Counted from the stretch's first letter, positions 13,287 through 22,652 are shown. The stretch is DNA of 32,476 nt from Acidimicrobiales bacterium (GCA_017883045.1 JADGOJ010000015.1:1-32476); one strand, 5' to 3'. The notes: a model not told the origin generated them from the sequence alone. Numbers and translations: made by a program.

Positions 13287-13738
13287 CCGTCATCAGCTTC
13301 CCGCGGCGGGTCGACACGGTTCGCCCCACACGGCCCAAGTCCCGACCCGCCGCTCGGCGCCCGACCCACGCGGCCAAGGCGCCCCGGAGGCGGGTCGTCA
13401 GGTCGACCTGGCGTGGTTCGTCGGCCCTGCGAAAGTCGGCGATGATTATGACTGTGGCCTTGACCTTGTCGCTCGCCGGAAGCATGGTGGTAGCGAACCG
13501 TCAGATTCAGCTGCACGTCCTGCAGAGCCAATTGCTGCAGGAGCAGTCCACCTACGCTGAGCAGGTTGGCTCGTTGACGCTCATGGCTGCGCCGAGCAAG
13601 ATCGCGACACAGGCCGGCGCCCTGCACCTGGTCGATCCCATCTCGGTGACGCAAGTCCCGTCGACGTCACTTGATAAGCCTCTGCCGCTACCGAAGTTCA
13701 TTGGTTACGCACCGGCTGCATCAAGGACGATTCGGTGA
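13283..13738 (+). CDS. FtsL-like septum protein (small bitopic)
   Basis: This 151-aa protein sits where ftsL normally lies, between rsmH and ftsI, with 4-nt overlaps on both sides (ATGA and GTGA). The topology fits FtsL: a very basic Arg/Pro-rich cytoplasmic N-terminus (1-50), one membrane helix at about 53-71, and an extracytoplasmic helix VANRQIQLHVLQSQLLQEQSTYAEQVGSLT likely forming a short coiled coil with FtsB/FtsQ. Sequence conservation of FtsL is always low, so the call is by position and architecture. The C-terminal tail is Pro-rich. Its role would be scaffolding FtsW/FtsI at the septum. Confidence 0.75.
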   Translation: MTVISFPRRVDTVRPTRPKSRPAARRPTHAAKAPRRRVVRSTWRGSSALRKSAMIMTVALTLSLAGSMVVANRQIQLHVLQSQLLQEQSTYAEQVGSLTLMAAPSKIATQAGALHLVDPISVTQVPSTSLDKPLPLPKFIGYAPAASRTIR

Positions 13739-15573
13739 GCCAGCACTACACCTCGACACACTCTCGAACCCGCGTCCAGGCGAATCCGCTGCGTCGTAGC
13801 GTCAGCGGACCGCGCCGGCTACTGCTCTTGCGCGGAGTGCTCGCGATGGCCTTCGTCGCGCTCGGGGTTCGATTGTTCTTCATCCAAGTGGTCGACCATT
13901 CGCACTACGCGAGACTCTCGGTCGCCCAGGTCCGGGTCGACCTCACGACGACAGCGCTGCGCGCCGGGATCTACGACCGGCACGGGCAGATCCTCGCCGT
14001 GTCGCGACCGACGTCCTTGGTGATCGCGGACGACTTCCAGATCGCCCATCCCGCGCGCGAGGCCCAGGCGATGTCGGCCCTGGTGGGGGTGCCGGTGGCG
14101 AAGCTCACGGCGCTGCTGTCCGAGAAGAACGGCTACGTGGTGCTGAACAACCAGTTGGATCTCACGGCTGGTCGCAAGCTCGCCACGATGATGTTCCCCG
14201 GCATCGTGGTCCAGGACTCGTCGGTGCGCACCTACCCCAACGGACCCATCGCCACGTCACTGCTGGGAGGAACGAATGGTTCCGGGGCCGGATCGGCGGG
14301 GCTCGAGTACGGATACCAGACGCTGCTCGCCGGCCAGACCGGAGTCACGCGAGAGTTCGTCTCGTCGTCGGGAGTCAATCTTCCAAGCTCGCACAGCACC
14401 GTCGTGCGAAGAGCCAAGCCGGGTGTCGGACTCGAGCTAACGCTCGACACCTCGCTGCAGTACGTCGCGGAGCGTGACCTCGCTCGCCAACTTGCCGCCA
14501 CGCAAGCGCTCTCCGGGATCGCCGTGGTGATGGACGTGAAGACCGGCGAGATCCTCGCCGACGCGTCGCTCGTCAACACCAAGACCAACGCCGGGGTCCT
14601 GGGTCCGATACCGGCGTGGGGGAGCAACGTCGGCGTGCCCGGCATCCAACAGACCATTAACAACCTGGCCTTCTCCCAGACCTACGAGCCCGGGTCGGTG
14701 TTCAAGGTCGTCACCTTCTCCGCCGCCCTGCAAGCCGGTCTCATCACACCGTCGTCGGTCTTCACGGTGCCCAATGCCGTCACGGTGGGCGGGCGCTACT
14801 TCCACGACGCGGAGCGCCACGCCGTCGAACACCTGACGGCGACCCAAGTGCTGGCGCTCTCGTCGAACATCGGCACGTACGAGGTGGGCAAGCTCGTTGG
14901 CGAGAGCGGACTCTTGGCCCAGGTCGAGCGGTTGGGATTCGGTCAGACGACTGCCGTGAACTACCCGGGCGAGTCGTCGGGCCTGCTCGTCAGCGCGGCC
15001 AACTGGTACGCGAGCGACCAGGTGGCATTGCCCATCGGTCAGGTCGATGCGGTGACGCCAATCCAGATGCTCGACGCCTACAACGCGATCGCCAATGGCG
15101 GGATCTTCGTCGAGCCGAAGGTGGTGCGTGGCTTCGTCTACGCGAATGGCGCATTGAAGGCGGCACCCAAGAGCGTGTCGCGCGAGGTGATGTCGCCGAG
15201 TGTCGACGCGACCATGATCAAGATGCTCGAGGAGGTGGTCCTCGCCGGCACCGGGACCAACGCCATCATCCCCGGCTACAGCGTCGCCGGCAAGACCGGC
15301 ACCGCCACCATGCCCTACCCGGGCAAGGACAAGTTGCTCATCGGCGACTACAACGCGAGCTTCGTGGGTTTCGCCCCCGCGAATGCCCCGGTGCTGTCGA
15401 TGATCGTCGTCGTCCAACGTCCGCGCACGACGATCTTCGGAGGGGCCGTGGCGGCACCGATATTCCAAGAGGTGATGTCCTACGCCCTCCACCACTACGC
15501 AATCCCCTCGAACGGCACCGTCGTCAAGCCACTGCACGGCCCCGGCGCGAGCATCGCATCGGACGTGACCTGA
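13735..15573 (+). CDS. ftsI: Septal peptidoglycan transpeptidase FtsI (PBP3 / class B PBP)
   Basis: This septal cross-linking enzyme has 612 aa: an N-terminal membrane helix at about 30-50, a class-B pedestal domain (IYDRHGQILAVSRPTSL... then RTYPNGPIATSLLGGTNGSGAGSAGLEYGYQTLLAG), and a transpeptidase domain. Catalytic motifs: S321-V-F-K324 (EPGSVFK), S376-S-N378, and K520-T-G-T. It uses a GTG start overlapping the ftsL-like gene (GTGA), and its stop overlaps murE by 1 nt (TGATG). It would work with FtsW encoded downstream. No PASTA domains are seen. Confidence 0.96.
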   Translation: MSQHYTSTHSRTRVQANPLRRSVSGPRRLLLLRGVLAMAFVALGVRLFFIQVVDHSHYARLSVAQVRVDLTTTALRAGIYDRHGQILAVSRPTSLVIADDFQIAHPAREAQAMSALVGVPVAKLTALLSEKNGYVVLNNQLDLTAGRKLATMMFPGIVVQDSSVRTYPNGPIATSLLGGTNGSGAGSAGLEYGYQTLLAGQTGVTREFVSSSGVNLPSSHSTVVRRAKPGVGLELTLDTSLQYVAERDLARQLAATQALSGIAVVMDVKTGEILADASLVNTKTNAGVLGPIPAWGSNVGVPGIQQTINNLAFSQTYEPGSVFKVVTFSAALQAGLITPSSVFTVPNAVTVGGRYFHDAERHAVEHLTATQVLALSSNIGTYEVGKLVGESGLLAQVERLGFGQTTAVNYPGESSGLLVSAANWYASDQVALPIGQVDAVTPIQMLDAYNAIANGGIFVEPKVVRGFVYANGALKAAPKSVSREVMSPSVDATMIKMLEEVVLAGTGTNAIIPGYSVAGKTGTATMPYPGKDKLLIGDYNASFVGFAPANAPVLSMIVVVQRPRTTIFGGAVAAPIFQEVMSYALHHYAIPSNGTVVKPLHGPGASIASDVT

Positions 15574-16970
15574 TGCAACTGGGCGACATCCTCGACGACC
15601 AGACGCTCGACGCCTCGACGGGCAGCATCGAGATCAGCCAGGTCGACATCGACTCTCGGCTGTGCGTGCCGGGCTCGCTCTTCTTCGCCCTGCCTGGGGC
15701 GTCGTCGAGCGGAATCCGGTTCGCGATCGATGCGGTGGCCCGCGGCGCGGTGTGTGTCGTCGCGAGCGAGCCAGTCACGGTCGACGTGCCCGTCGTCGTT
15801 GTGCCGGCGACGATGCTTCGCGCACTTTGCGCACACGCGAGCGCCGCCGTCGTGCGTCATCCCGAGACCAAGACCCAACTCGTCGGGGTCACCGGAACCA
15901 ACGGCAAGACCACGGTGACCACCCTCGTCGGCGCGCTGGCTCGCGGCCTCTCGTGGAACGGCGCGAACGTTGGAACGCTGACGAGTGAGCGGACGACGCC
16001 GGCCGGCCCCGAGCTGTTCCGCGTCCTCGCGCAGTTGGTGCAAGGCTTCGACCCCCAGGTGCACCACTCGGTGGTGGCACTCGAAGTCTCGAGTCACGCG
16101 ATCGATCAGCAGCGAATCGAAGGACTGCGGTTCACCGTCGTGGCCTTCACGAATCTAAGTCACGACCACCTGGACTACCACAAGTCGATGGACGAGTACT
16201 TCGCCGTCAAGGCGAGACTCTTCACGGGCGAGCACGCTCAACGGGCGGTCATCTGGACCGATGACCCCTACGGCGAGCGTCTCGCCACGTCGACGACGTT
16301 GCCGTTCACGCGGGTGACACGCGCCGACGCGTCCGACGTGACGACAACGTTGTTGGGCACGACGTTCTTCTGGCGTGGCCACCTGGTCAACTCGCCCCTC
16401 GTGGGGGACTACAACGTGGACAACTCGCTGGTGGCCATGACCATCATGAGCGTGCTCGGGGCCGCCGACGGCGCCATCGCTGCGGCGATGGGCGAGGTCC
16501 ATTCGATCCCCGGGCGATTCGACGTCGTTCGCGGGCGCGGCCTGACCGCCATCGTCGACTACGCGCACACGCCCGAAGGCCTTCGTCGCTTGCTCGACGA
16601 CGTGCGGGCCATGGTGCCGCAGGGACGCATCATCACGGTCTTCGGATGCGGCGGGGATCGTGACCGGGCCAAGCGACCAGAGATGGGTTCGATCGCCTCG
16701 AGCCACTCGGATATAACCATCGTGACCTCGGATAACCCTCGATCCGAGCCTCCAGATGCCATCATTGATTCCATCATGTCGGGTGTTCTTCCAGGCGCGA
16801 CGGTGTATCGCCAGGGCGACCGGCGCAGCGCGATCGCCCAAGCCGTCGAGTTGGCCTCGCCCGGTGACGTCATCGTTGTGGCGGGCAAAGGTCACGAGAC
16901 GACCCAGACCATCGGCGACGTCGTCGTGCCCTTCGATGACCGGGCAGTCGCTCACGAGATGTTGAGATGA
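15573..16970 (+). CDS. murE: UDP-MurNAc-L-Ala-D-Glu:meso-DAP ligase MurE
   Basis: This Mur ligase adds the third residue to the peptidoglycan stem peptide. It has 465 aa, slightly short. ATP loop GVTGTNGKTT at 105-114; carbamylated-lysine region DYHKSMDEYFAVKARLF; C-terminal motif DNPR at 387-390, the known marker of meso-diaminopimelate (rather than lysine) specificity. A VAGKGHETTQ motif near the end is also typical. It follows ftsI with TGATG overlap and precedes mraY by 7 nt. MurF, which usually follows MurE, is not present in this position. Confidence 0.97.
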   Translation: MQLGDILDDQTLDASTGSIEISQVDIDSRLCVPGSLFFALPGASSSGIRFAIDAVARGAVCVVASEPVTVDVPVVVVPATMLRALCAHASAAVVRHPETKTQLVGVTGTNGKTTVTTLVGALARGLSWNGANVGTLTSERTTPAGPELFRVLAQLVQGFDPQVHHSVVALEVSSHAIDQQRIEGLRFTVVAFTNLSHDHLDYHKSMDEYFAVKARLFTGEHAQRAVIWTDDPYGERLATSTTLPFTRVTRADASDVTTTLLGTTFFWRGHLVNSPLVGDYNVDNSLVAMTIMSVLGAADGAIAAAMGEVHSIPGRFDVVRGRGLTAIVDYAHTPEGLRRLLDDVRAMVPQGRIITVFGCGGDRDRAKRPEMGSIASSHSDITIVTSDNPRSEPPDAIIDSIMSGVLPGATVYRQGDRRSAIAQAVELASPGDVIVVAGKGHETTQTIGDVVVPFDDRAVAHEMLR

Positions 16971-16977
16971 GGATCGA

Positions 16978-18012
16978 ATGTTGAGTCTGATGGAATCTGG
17001 CGGGGTGGGATTCCTCTGCGCCCTTCTGCTCACGCCGGTTTGGATCAGGTTCCTGAGCGCTCGTTCACTCGGCCAGCGCATCCGCGAGGAGGTCCCCGCG
17101 ACCCACCACCTCAAGGCCGGCACCCCGACGATGGGCGGTGTCATCATCGTGTTCTCGGCCGTGGCGGGCTACCTGATGGGCCACGTTGGCACGTCGATCG
17201 TGTTCACGAGTGCGGGTATCCTCGCGGTCTGCGTGACTATCGCCTCGGGCCTGCTCGGGTTCTTCGACGACTATCTGGGCATCCGCAACGCGCGCAATCT
17301 GGGCCTCAACAAGCGGGGCAAACTGGTCGGCCAACTCGTGATCGCGGGCGTGTTCGCGGTGCTGTCGATCACCTGGGTGCACACGTCGACCAATCTCTCG
17401 TTCACCCGCGCCACGCTTCCCGGCTGGAATCTCACGGCCGTGGGATGGATGCTGCTCGCGGTGCTCGTCATCGTGGCGACGTCCAATGCCGTGAACCTGA
17501 CCGACGGACTCGACGGGTTAGCGGCCGGTTCGGCGACGTTCTGCTTCGGGGTGCTCGCGATCATCGGCTACTGGCAGTTCCGCCACTTCAATATCTACCA
17601 CCTGGGCTCGGCGCTCGACCTCGGACTCGTCGCGGTGGGCCTGGTGGGCGCCTGCCTCGGGTTCTTGTGGTGGAACGCGGCGCCGGCGCGGATCATGATG
17701 GGCGACACCGGTTCATTGTCGGTGGGCACGGGCCTCGGCGCCCTCTGTCTGCTGATGAACCTCGATCTCCTGCTCGTCGTCATTGGAGGCCTCTTCGTCG
17801 CCGAGACCGCTTCGGTCATCTTGCAGGTCGTGAGCTTTCGTCTCTTCGGCCGACGGGTGTTTCGCATGGCCCCGTTTCACCACCACTTCGAGTTGAGGGG
17901 CTGGCCCGAGATCACGGTGATCATCCGGTTCTGGATCCTCGCGGGTCTGCTCGCGATGCTCGGACTCGGCATCTTCTACGGCGACTTCTTGAAGATCGCG
18001 AAGGTCGTCTGA
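16978..18012 (+). CDS. mraY: Phospho-MurNAc-pentapeptide transferase MraY
   Basis: This membrane enzyme transfers phospho-MurNAc-pentapeptide to undecaprenyl phosphate, making lipid I. It has 344 aa and about ten helices. Conserved residues: HHLKAGTPTMGG near the start, the acidic LGFFDDYLGI, NAVNLTDGLDGLAAG, MMGDTGSLSVG, and the PFHHHFELRGWPE loop. The ATG at 16978 has TGAGGA 4 nt upstream at 16968-16973, overlapping the murE stop. It precedes ftsW by only 2 nt. In many actinobacteria murD lies in this junction; here it does not. Confidence 0.97.
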   Translation: MLSLMESGGVGFLCALLLTPVWIRFLSARSLGQRIREEVPATHHLKAGTPTMGGVIIVFSAVAGYLMGHVGTSIVFTSAGILAVCVTIASGLLGFFDDYLGIRNARNLGLNKRGKLVGQLVIAGVFAVLSITWVHTSTNLSFTRATLPGWNLTAVGWMLLAVLVIVATSNAVNLTDGLDGLAAGSATFCFGVLAIIGYWQFRHFNIYHLGSALDLGLVAVGLVGACLGFLWWNAAPARIMMGDTGSLSVGTGLGALCLLMNLDLLLVVIGGLFVAETASVILQVVSFRLFGRRVFRMAPFHHHFELRGWPEITVIIRFWILAGLLAMLGLGIFYGDFLKIAKVV

Positions 18013-18014
18013 CC

Positions 18015-19262
18015 ATGGCCGTGCGTCGCCCCGTCCGAGGGTTCCTCCAGCCCCTGCCTCGCGGGGGAACCGACGGCCGCGTCTTGCTGCTGATCACCAC
18101 GCTGTTGGTCACCTTCGGCACCATCGCGGTCGCCTCGGCGAGCGAAGGCCAGGCGTCGGCCAACGGAGGTTCGACGTGGTCGATCATGATCCACGACCTC
18201 GTCTTCCTGGGATTTGGACTCTTCGCGCTCTACGTGATGGCTCGAGTGCGCCTCGACCGGCTCGTGAAGAGCGCGCCGATGCTGATCGGGCTCGGGTTGC
18301 TGCTGCTGCTCGCCGTGAAGGCCGTCGGCGTCACCTCCAACGGAGGCAAGCGCTGGCTCAACCTGCACGCGATCTACTTGCAGCCCTCAGAGCTCTTCAA
18401 GCTCGCCGCGGTGGTCTTCGTGGCGTGGATCGTCCAGCACCACCACGACGAACTCGGCAATTGGAGGCAACTGGCCCTCTGGACGGTGCCGGTCAGCGCC
18501 GGTTGCGCGCTCGTCGTCGTCGAGCCCGACATCGGAACCTCATCGGTCATCGCGGTGATCGCGTTCGCCATGCTGGCGGTGGGCGGACTGTCACGTCACC
18601 TGCTCGGCCGGATCGCCCTGCTCGGCGCCGTCGTGTTCGGCGGGTACATGGCGTACAAGCCCTATTCCGCCAGGCGGTTCTTCTCGTTCCTGCACCCCAA
18701 CTCGGACCTGCACGGCAGCGGCTACCAGCTGCTGCAGTCGCGCATCAGCCTGGGCACGGGGGGCGTTGGCGGGCTAGGTCTCGGACAGAGTCGGGGGAAG
18801 TGGGGCCTGCTGCCCAACCCGCACACCGACTTCATCTTCTCCATCATCGGCGAGGAGCTGGGCCTCATCGGCACCCTCGCCGTCATCGGGCTCTTCGTGG
18901 CCTTCCTCTTCGCCTGCGTTCGCATCGCCCAACGGTGCACGAACGACGTGTACCGGCTGATCGCCGTGGGCATCACCACCTGGATCGCCGTCGAGGCCAT
19001 CATCAACGTCGCGTCCGTGGTGGGCTGGTGGGCCGTCACCGGCATCCCGCTGCCGTTCTTCTCGTACGGTGGCACCGCACTGATCACGGAACTCTCGGCG
19101 GTCGGGCTCTTGTACAACATCGCCCACGACCGCAGTCGATCGGGTGACGTCACCATCCGCGAGCACCCGAGCGCGGCATCGCGCCGTGCCCCCGAGCGCC
19201 GCGCGACCGCGCACCCGCCGGTGCGCGCGCGCGTGACCCACGAATCACGTCGGGAGTACTGA
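18015..19262 (+). CDS. ftsW: Septal SEDS peptidoglycan polymerase FtsW
   Basis: This 415-aa SEDS-family glycosyltransferase polymerises lipid II together with FtsI. About ten helices are visible, with landmarks GGKRWLNLHAIYLQPSELFKLA, EPDIGTSSVIAV, HGSGYQLLQSRISLGTGG, the large loop LLPNPHTDFIFSIIGEELGLIG, and the C-terminal signature PLPFFSYGGTALITELSAVGLL. The start ATG 18015 is 2 nt after the mraY stop; a longer in-frame extension to 17040 lies within mraY and is spurious. It ends with a 40-residue Arg-rich cytoplasmic tail. The stop overlaps murG by 1 nt (TGATG). Confidence 0.96.
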   Translation: MAVRRPVRGFLQPLPRGGTDGRVLLLITTLLVTFGTIAVASASEGQASANGGSTWSIMIHDLVFLGFGLFALYVMARVRLDRLVKSAPMLIGLGLLLLLAVKAVGVTSNGGKRWLNLHAIYLQPSELFKLAAVVFVAWIVQHHHDELGNWRQLALWTVPVSAGCALVVVEPDIGTSSVIAVIAFAMLAVGGLSRHLLGRIALLGAVVFGGYMAYKPYSARRFFSFLHPNSDLHGSGYQLLQSRISLGTGGVGGLGLGQSRGKWGLLPNPHTDFIFSIIGEELGLIGTLAVIGLFVAFLFACVRIAQRCTNDVYRLIAVGITTWIAVEAIINVASVVGWWAVTGIPLPFFSYGGTALITELSAVGLLYNIAHDRSRSGDVTIREHPSAASRRAPERRATAHPPVRARVTHESRREY

Positions 19263-20380
19263 TGACCGGACCCATCGTCATCACCGGCGGCGGGACCGGC
19301 GGGCACGTCTTCCCGATGCAGGCGGTGGCTGAGCAGCTCGAGGCGCGGGGAGTGGCGCGGGACGCGCTGCGCTTCGTGGGCAGCCGTCGCGGACAGGAGG
19401 GCGTGCTGCTCGCGCCGACCGGCGTCGCGCTGACCCTGCTGCCCGGACGGGGGATCCGTCGTTCGCTCCGCCCCAGAGCCCTGGTCGCCAATGTCGGGGC
19501 GGTGTTCGGCCTGCTCGTAGGGGTCGTGGGGGCGCTGGCGAAGGTGCGCCGGTGGCGTCCGGCGGTCGTCGTGTCGGTCGGCGGCTACGCGTCCTTCGCG
19601 GTGGCTCTCGCGGCGGTGATCTGGCGACGCCCGCTCGTGCTCGTCGAGCTCGACGCCACACCCGGCGCGGCCCATCGGTTGCTCGCCAGGTTCGCGAGTC
19701 GACGTTGCGTGGCCTTCCCCTCGAACGACGAGAAGACCGTCGTGACCGGCGCTCCGCTGCGCGACGCGATTGTGGCCATTGACCGCACCCAGGACGCTCG
19801 GCGAGCGGCGCGCGCGCGCATGGACCCTCCCATCGACCCGGCGTGCCAGGTCGTTGTCGTGATGACCGGATCGCTCGGCTCGGCGCGGGTGAACGCCGCG
19901 ACGTGCGAACTCGCCGCGCTTTGGGCCGAGCGTACCGACCGAACGCTCCTGCACGTGACGGGTAGGCGTGACTTCCAGGACGTGCGGGCCAGACGGCCGG
20001 TGACCGCGGGACTCGACTACCGGATCGAGGAGTTCGCCGACATGACCCAGCTCTGGGCCGTGTGCGACTTTGCGGTGTGTCGAGCCGGTGCGACGACCGT
20101 GGCCGAGTTGACCGCGCTCGCGATTCCCTCGGTCCTCGTGCCGCTGCCCGGCGCGCCAGGCGACCACCAGACGAAGAACGCGCTGGCCGTGGTCGAAGCG
20201 GGCGGCGCGCGACTCCTCGTCGATTCGGCCTGCACCGGAGTGGCGTTGAGCGAGGCGCTCGAGACGATGCTGGACCCGACGACCCTCGCGACGATGTCCG
20301 CGTCGGCCGGATCGCTCGGACGCCGGGACGCGGCGCGGTCCATCGCCCGCGTCGTGTGCGAGGTCGGTGGCCTGAGGTGA
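19262..20380 (+). CDS. murG: UDP-GlcNAc transferase MurG
   Basis: This membrane-associated glycosyltransferase converts lipid I to lipid II. It has 372 aa. The N-terminal glycine loop is ITGGGTGGHVFPMQAVAEQL (8-27), and the C-terminal UDP-GlcNAc-binding region is RAGATTVAELTALAIPSVLVPLPGAPGDHQTKNA. One motif differs: where MurG normally has 'EQN..pG' after the GGY segment, this protein has E129-L-D131 in VELDATPG. The E is kept but Q and N are replaced. Whether this alters acceptor binding is unknown. It overlaps ftsW (TGATG) and murC (GTGA). Confidence 0.95.
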   Translation: MTGPIVITGGGTGGHVFPMQAVAEQLEARGVARDALRFVGSRRGQEGVLLAPTGVALTLLPGRGIRRSLRPRALVANVGAVFGLLVGVVGALAKVRRWRPAVVVSVGGYASFAVALAAVIWRRPLVLVELDATPGAAHRLLARFASRRCVAFPSNDEKTVVTGAPLRDAIVAIDRTQDARRAARARMDPPIDPACQVVVVMTGSLGSARVNAATCELAALWAERTDRTLLHVTGRRDFQDVRARRPVTAGLDYRIEEFADMTQLWAVCDFAVCRAGATTVAELTALAIPSVLVPLPGAPGDHQTKNALAVVEAGGARLLVDSACTGVALSEALETMLDPTTLATMSASAGSLGRRDAARSIARVVCEVGGLR

Positions 20381-21741
20381 ACGTGCTGCGAGCCGGAGTC
20401 CGGGTTCACGTGGTGGGGATCGGCGGAGCAGGCATGAGCGGGCTCGCCCGGCTCCTCGCCGAGATGGGCGCAGCGGTCAGCGGCAGCGACGCCGTCGACA
20501 CGGCGGTGCTCGACGGGCTGCGTCGCGCCGGGATCGACGCCACCGTTGGCCACGACCCGGCCAAGGTCGTTGACGCCGACGTCGTGCTGTGGTCGCCCGC
20601 GGTGGCGGACGACAACGTGGAGCTGCTCGCGGCGAAGGAGCGCGGTACGACGTTGTTGAGCCGGGCCGAGGCGCTCGCCCAGCTGGGCGAGCAGCGTCGC
20701 ATCGTCGGTCTGACTGGCACCCACGGCAAGACGACGGCCACGTCGATGATGGTTCAGGTCATGCGCGCCAGCGGCGTCGACGACGGCTGGCTCGTAGGAG
20801 CCGACGTGTTGGGCGTCGGAGCCAATGGCCACTGGGGGAGCGGCGACCTGATTCTCGAGGTCGACGAGAGCTACGGGACCTTCGCCCTGCTCCGCCCCTT
20901 CGCGCTGGGCCTGTTGAACGTCGAGGCCGACCACCTCGATCACTACGGTTCCCTCGACGTCCTCGAAGGGGCCTTCGGCGACCTCGTGGCGCGCACAACG
21001 GGTCCGGTCGTCGTGTGGAGCGACGACGCGGGAGCCAGGCGGGTGGCCGAGCGGGCCTCGCGCGCGGTCACGGCAGTGGGCACCGCCGACGGCAGCGAGT
21101 GGAGGGTGTGCGACGTCACCGTCGCGCGTCGTGGGGCGACGTTCTCGTTGCGCGGTCCCGTCGAGGAACTGGGGATCGCCTTGCGGGTCACCGGCGTGCA
21201 CAACGTGGCCAACGCCGCCGTCGTCGGGGTATTGGCTCTCTCGCTCGGTGTCGCGGGCAACGCGATCGCCTCGGGTCTGGCGGCGTTCCAGGGGGCACCC
21301 CGCCGATTCCAGTATCTCGGTTCGTGGAACGGCGTCGACGTCTATGAGGACTACGCCCACCTGCCCGGTGAGATCAGCGCGACCCTGGCTGCAACGCGCG
21401 CCGCCGGGTACGCGCGCATCACCGCGGTGTTCCAACCGCACCGAGTGACGAGGACCCTCGCCCTCGCCGGCTCGTTCGCGCCGGCCTTCGACGCCGCGGG
21501 GCACGTGGTGGTCACCGACATCTACCCCGCGGGCGAAGCGAACCCGGCCGGGGCCACGGGAGAGCTGGTCGCCGACGCCGTGCGCGCGCGCCGGCACGGC
21601 GAGGTCACGACGTACTGCGCCTCGCTCGACCAGGTGCCCCAGCTTCTCGAGTCGCTGCACGACGACAGTGACGTGATCGTGCTGCTCGGCGCGGGCGACG
21701 TGGCCTCGGTCGCGTTGAAGCTGCCGGGAGGGCTGCGCTGA
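20377..21741 (+). CDS. murC: UDP-MurNAc:L-alanine ligase MurC
   Basis: This ligase adds L-alanine to UDP-MurNAc, the first stem-peptide residue. The GTG at 20377 overlaps the murG stop (GTGA) and yields 454 aa, normal for MurC; an in-frame extension back to 20062 lies in murG. Motifs: nucleotide loop VVGIGGAGMSGLA (12-24), ATP loop GLTGTHGKTT (111-120), VDESYGTFALL, NVEADHLDHYGS, and FQPHRVTRTL. A usual 'DYAHHPTEI' motif appears here as EDYAHLPGEI, with the second His and the Thr changed. The stop overlaps murB by 1 nt (TGATG). Confidence 0.95.
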   Translation: MNVLRAGVRVHVVGIGGAGMSGLARLLAEMGAAVSGSDAVDTAVLDGLRRAGIDATVGHDPAKVVDADVVLWSPAVADDNVELLAAKERGTTLLSRAEALAQLGEQRRIVGLTGTHGKTTATSMMVQVMRASGVDDGWLVGADVLGVGANGHWGSGDLILEVDESYGTFALLRPFALGLLNVEADHLDHYGSLDVLEGAFGDLVARTTGPVVVWSDDAGARRVAERASRAVTAVGTADGSEWRVCDVTVARRGATFSLRGPVEELGIALRVTGVHNVANAAVVGVLALSLGVAGNAIASGLAAFQGAPRRFQYLGSWNGVDVYEDYAHLPGEISATLAATRAAGYARITAVFQPHRVTRTLALAGSFAPAFDAAGHVVVTDIYPAGEANPAGATGELVADAVRARRHGEVTTYCASLDQVPQLLESLHDDSDVIVLLGAGDVASVALKLPGGLR

Positions 21742-22652
21742 TGTCGCTCGAGGTCCTGGTGGCCCGCGGTGGGGGCCGCGTGCAAGAGCACGCGCCCTTC
21801 GGCGCACGGACCACCTACCGCGTGGGCGGCTCGGTGCGAGCGCTCGTGACGCTCTCGTCGATGGCCGACCTCGACGAGCTGGGTCCCCTGATGGTCCGGT
21901 GCGGTCTGGCGATGTTCGTGCTGGGCAACGGTTCGAATCTGCTCGTGGCCGATGGCGAGCACGAGGTGCTCGGGGTGCACCTCGACGGGCAGTTCGACGA
22001 GATGCGCTGGCACGACGACGGGGATTCCGTCGTGGTCGACGCCGGCGCCGGCCTCGGCCTGCCGATAGCGGCGCGTCGTCTGGCCGCGGCGGGGATCGTC
22101 GGATTCGAGTGGGCGGTTGGCGTCCCGGGGACCTTCGGTGGCGCCGTGGTGATGAACGCCGGTGGACACGGTTCGGACATGGCCGCGTCGGTCGCCTCGG
22201 TCTCGAGCTGGCGCGACGGCGTGCCGCGGTCGTGGTCGAGCGAGGATCTGACGTTCGGCTATCGGACGAGCGCCATCAGGGATGGTGATCTGGTGACCGC
22301 GGTGTCGCTGCACCTCCGCCACGGTGACGCCGAGGGGGCCCAGGAGCAGATTCGCGAGATCGTGCGCTGGCGGCGCGACCATCAGCCGGGTGGCGCGAAC
22401 GGGGGGAGCGTCTTTCGCAACCCCGAGGGCGACCACGCCGGACGGCTGATCGAGGCGGCGGGATGCAGGGGACTGCGCCTCGGTACCGCCGTCGTGAGCG
22501 AGAAGCACGCGAACTTCATCATCGCCGACGCCGACGGACGCGCGAACGACGTCTACGAGTTGCTGCGCACGGTCCAATGGCGCGTGCTCGAACGCACCGG
22601 CGTGCGACTGCAGAGCGAACACCGCTTCCTGGGCTTCGAGGCACCAGAGTGA
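21741..22652 (+). CDS. murB: UDP-N-acetylenolpyruvoylglucosamine reductase MurB
   Basis: This FAD enzyme reduces UDP-GlcNAc-enolpyruvate to UDP-MurNAc. It has 303 aa, the shorter type II form. FAD-binding segments: TTYRVGG, LGNGSNLLVAD (62-72), and VGVPGTFGGAVVMNAGGHG (127-144). The catalytic serine is S223 in NGGSVFRNPEG, and the glutamate near the C-terminus is likely E293 (QSEHRFLGF). It is embedded between murC (TGATG) and ftsQ (GTGA). Confidence 0.95.
   Translation: MSLEVLVARGGGRVQEHAPFGARTTYRVGGSVRALVTLSSMADLDELGPLMVRCGLAMFVLGNGSNLLVADGEHEVLGVHLDGQFDEMRWHDDGDSVVVDAGAGLGLPIAARRLAAAGIVGFEWAVGVPGTFGGAVVMNAGGHGSDMAASVASVSSWRDGVPRSWSSEDLTFGYRTSAIRDGDLVTAVSLHLRHGDAEGAQEQIREIVRWRRDHQPGGANGGSVFRNPEGDHAGRLIEAAGCRGLRLGTAVVSEKHANFIIADADGRANDVYELLRTVQWRVLERTGVRLQSEHRFLGFEAPE

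Noticed and set aside
17040..19262. 740-aa frame that would join an upstream segment to FtsW
   Set aside because: The upstream half is an out-of-frame shadow of mraY; FtsW begins at ATG 18015 with a normal N-terminus.
20017..21807. 596-aa minus-strand frame across murC
   Set aside because: It is opposite the well-supported murG, murC and murB; composition is typical of G+C-rich antisense frames with no recognisable domain.
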